Source: Bacteroidales bacterium UBA7574 (GTDB taxonomy: Bacteria; Bacteroidota; Bacteroidia; Bacteroidales; Paludibacteraceae). From it: DNA of 6,422 bases. The position numbers were made by a program, and so were the translations under genes. The stretch covers positions 36,333 to 42,754 of the forward strand of contig DLLA01000090.1 of assembly GCA_002479035.1 (NCBI GenBank), given 5' to 3'. Numbering within the stretch: position 1 is the stretch's first letter; each line of letters opens with the position of its first letter. The notes beneath the pieces are model-generated. The model worked only from the letters and a program-made list of their open reading frames with translations, ran no database searches and was not told where the DNA came from. Positions 5,501 to 6,422 of the stretch are shown here, piece after piece.

Positions 5501-6422
5501 ATGAAGATAGGAACTCCATTAACTCCCATTGCTACGCGGGCATTGCTGCTCGGAAGTGGCGAACTCGGGAAAGAAATAACCATTGAACTGCAACGCTACG
5601 GCGTGGAAGTGATTGCGTGCGACAAGTATGCCGATGCCCCCGCTATGCAGGTGGCACATCGCAGTCATGTCTTCAACATGCTCGACGGTGAGGCACTCCG
5701 CCGTGTGGTGGAGCAGGAGCAACCTGCGCTTATCATCCCCGAGGTGGAGGCGATAGCCACGCCCACTCTGGTGGAACTTGAGAAAGAGGGCTATCGTGTT
5801 ATCCCGACTGCCCATGCCGCTTTTCTGACTATGAACCGTGAGGCGATACGCCGTCTGGCAGCCGAGGAACTCGGCTTGCCTACTGCGCGGTACGAGTTTG
5901 CCGACAACTATGAGCAGTTTCTCGCAGCCGTGGAGCATATCGGTTTGCCGTGCGTGGTGAAGCCTATTATGTCCTCGTCCGGACACGGGCAGTCCACTAT
6001 CAAAACAGAGGCTGACATTGAGCATGCGTGGTATGTGAGCCAGGAGGGCGGTCGTGCAGGAGCAGGGCGTGTGATTGTGGAGGGGTTTGTCCGTTTCGAT
6101 TATGAGATAACGCTTCTGACCGTGCGCCATGCAGGCGGGACGCTCTTCCTGCAGCCGATAGGGCACCATCAGGTGGACGGCGACTACCGCGAGTCGTGGC
6201 AGCCGCAGGCTATGTCCGAAACGGCACTGGCACAAGCGCAGGACATCGCCCGCAAGATAACCGGTGCACTCGGCGGGTATGGTATCTTCGGCGTGGAGAT
6301 GTTCGTCTGTGGCGACAGGGTCATCTTCTCCGAGGTCAGTCCGCGTCCGCACGACACGGGTATGGTTACGATGATTAGCCAAGACCTGTCGGAGTTTGCC
6401 CTCCATGCGCGGGCGGTACTCG
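5501..6422 (+). CDS. purT: Formate-dependent phosphoribosylglycinamide formyltransferase 2, 3'-truncated by the window
   Basis: PurT formylates GAR using formate and ATP through a formyl-phosphate intermediate, bypassing 10-formyl-THF at step three. The window shows 307 codons plus one base of an expected 390 or so, and the frame is still open at the edge. The first residues, [25 protein letters not shown], correspond almost position for position to E. coli PurT, which fixes the ATG at 5501. Visible motifs are the pre-ATP-grasp loop [11 protein letters not shown] (15-25), [10 protein letters not shown] (78-87), [19 protein letters not shown] (starting at 110), [13 protein letters not shown] (153-165), [13 protein letters not shown] (183-195), [10 protein letters not shown] (227-236) and [14 protein letters not shown] (277-290). 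Glu81, Glu266, Glu278 and Asp285 match substrate- and Mg-binding residues of E. coli, offset by one. Missing is the C-terminal domain. It is separated from folD by a 9-bp array and has no clear Shine-Dalgarno sequence. Confidence 0.97.
   Translation, partial: MKIGTPLTPIATRALLLGSGELGKEITIELQRYGVEVIACDKYADAPAMQVAHRSHVFNMLDGEALRRVVEQEQPALIIPEVEAIATPTLVELEKEGYRVIPTAHAAFLTMNREAIRRLAAEELGLPTARYEFADNYEQFLAAVEHIGLPCVVKPIMSSSGHGQSTIKTEADIEHAWYVSQEGGRAGAGRVIVEGFVRFDYEITLLTVRHAGGTLFLQPIGHHQVDGDYRESWQPQAMSETALAQAQDIARKITGALGGYGIFGVEMFVCGDRVIFSEVSPRPHDTGMVTMISQDLSEFALHARAVL

Noticed and set aside
5392..5586. 64-codon + strand frame across the folD-purT array, giving a Leu-Glu-Ile/Asn tripeptide repeat like a coiled coil
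   Set aside because: Its start lies inside folD and its end inside purT, in a different frame from both. The regular peptide simply reflects the 9-bp DNA period, and no initiation signal is visible.
5519..6406. 295-codon minus-strand open frame opposite purT
   Set aside because: The + strand in the same region encodes a clear PurT with family motifs throughout. The antisense frame has none.

Overview
The window holds one co-directional (+ strand) cluster for the later steps of de novo purine synthesis and the one-carbon supply that feeds them: purM, purN, purH, purD, folD and the first three quarters of purT, which runs off the right edge. Every complete gene has family-typical length and intact motifs. 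About 95% of the window is coding, and no gene-free stretch reaches 300 bases.

Layout: positions 1-137 are a non-coding leader with an 11-bp tandem repeat at the left edge, a possible leftward promoter and a very G/C-rich hairpin. purM (138-1166) is followed 10 nt later by purN, which begins with GTG. purN and purH share an ATGA stop/start overlap. purH and purD are separated by 39 nt made almost wholly of a 9-bp tandem repeat. purD and folD share another ATGA overlap. folD and purT are separated by 69 nt made of a different 9-bp tandem repeat that places a TAG in the folD frame every 9 nt. The operon therefore reads as [purM purN^purH] - array - [purD^folD] - array - [purT], where ^ marks an overlapping, probably translationally coupled pair.

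How the genes work together: PurD makes glycinamide ribonucleotide (GAR). PurN (10-formyl-THF dependent) and PurT (formate and ATP dependent) are alternative enzymes for formylating GAR. PurM closes the imidazole ring to give AIR. PurH does the last two steps to IMP, again using 10-formyl-THF. FolD interconverts 5,10-methylene-THF and 10-formyl-THF, the cofactor for PurN and PurH. Genes for PurF, PurL/FGAM synthase, PurE/K, PurC and PurB are not in the window.

Organism: no start codon has a convincing Shine-Dalgarno sequence and the leaders are A/T-rich, which suggests Bacteroidota (perhaps Bacteroidales). However, PurM, PurN, PurH, PurD and FolD look, from memory, more like Bacillota proteins than like the divergent Bacteroides versions, and the order purM-N-H-D is that of the Bacillus pur operon. 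Lateral acquisition, or a less familiar lineage, should be kept open. The enzymes are well known. The least explained part of the window is the set of TAG-led short tandem arrays in the gene junctions.
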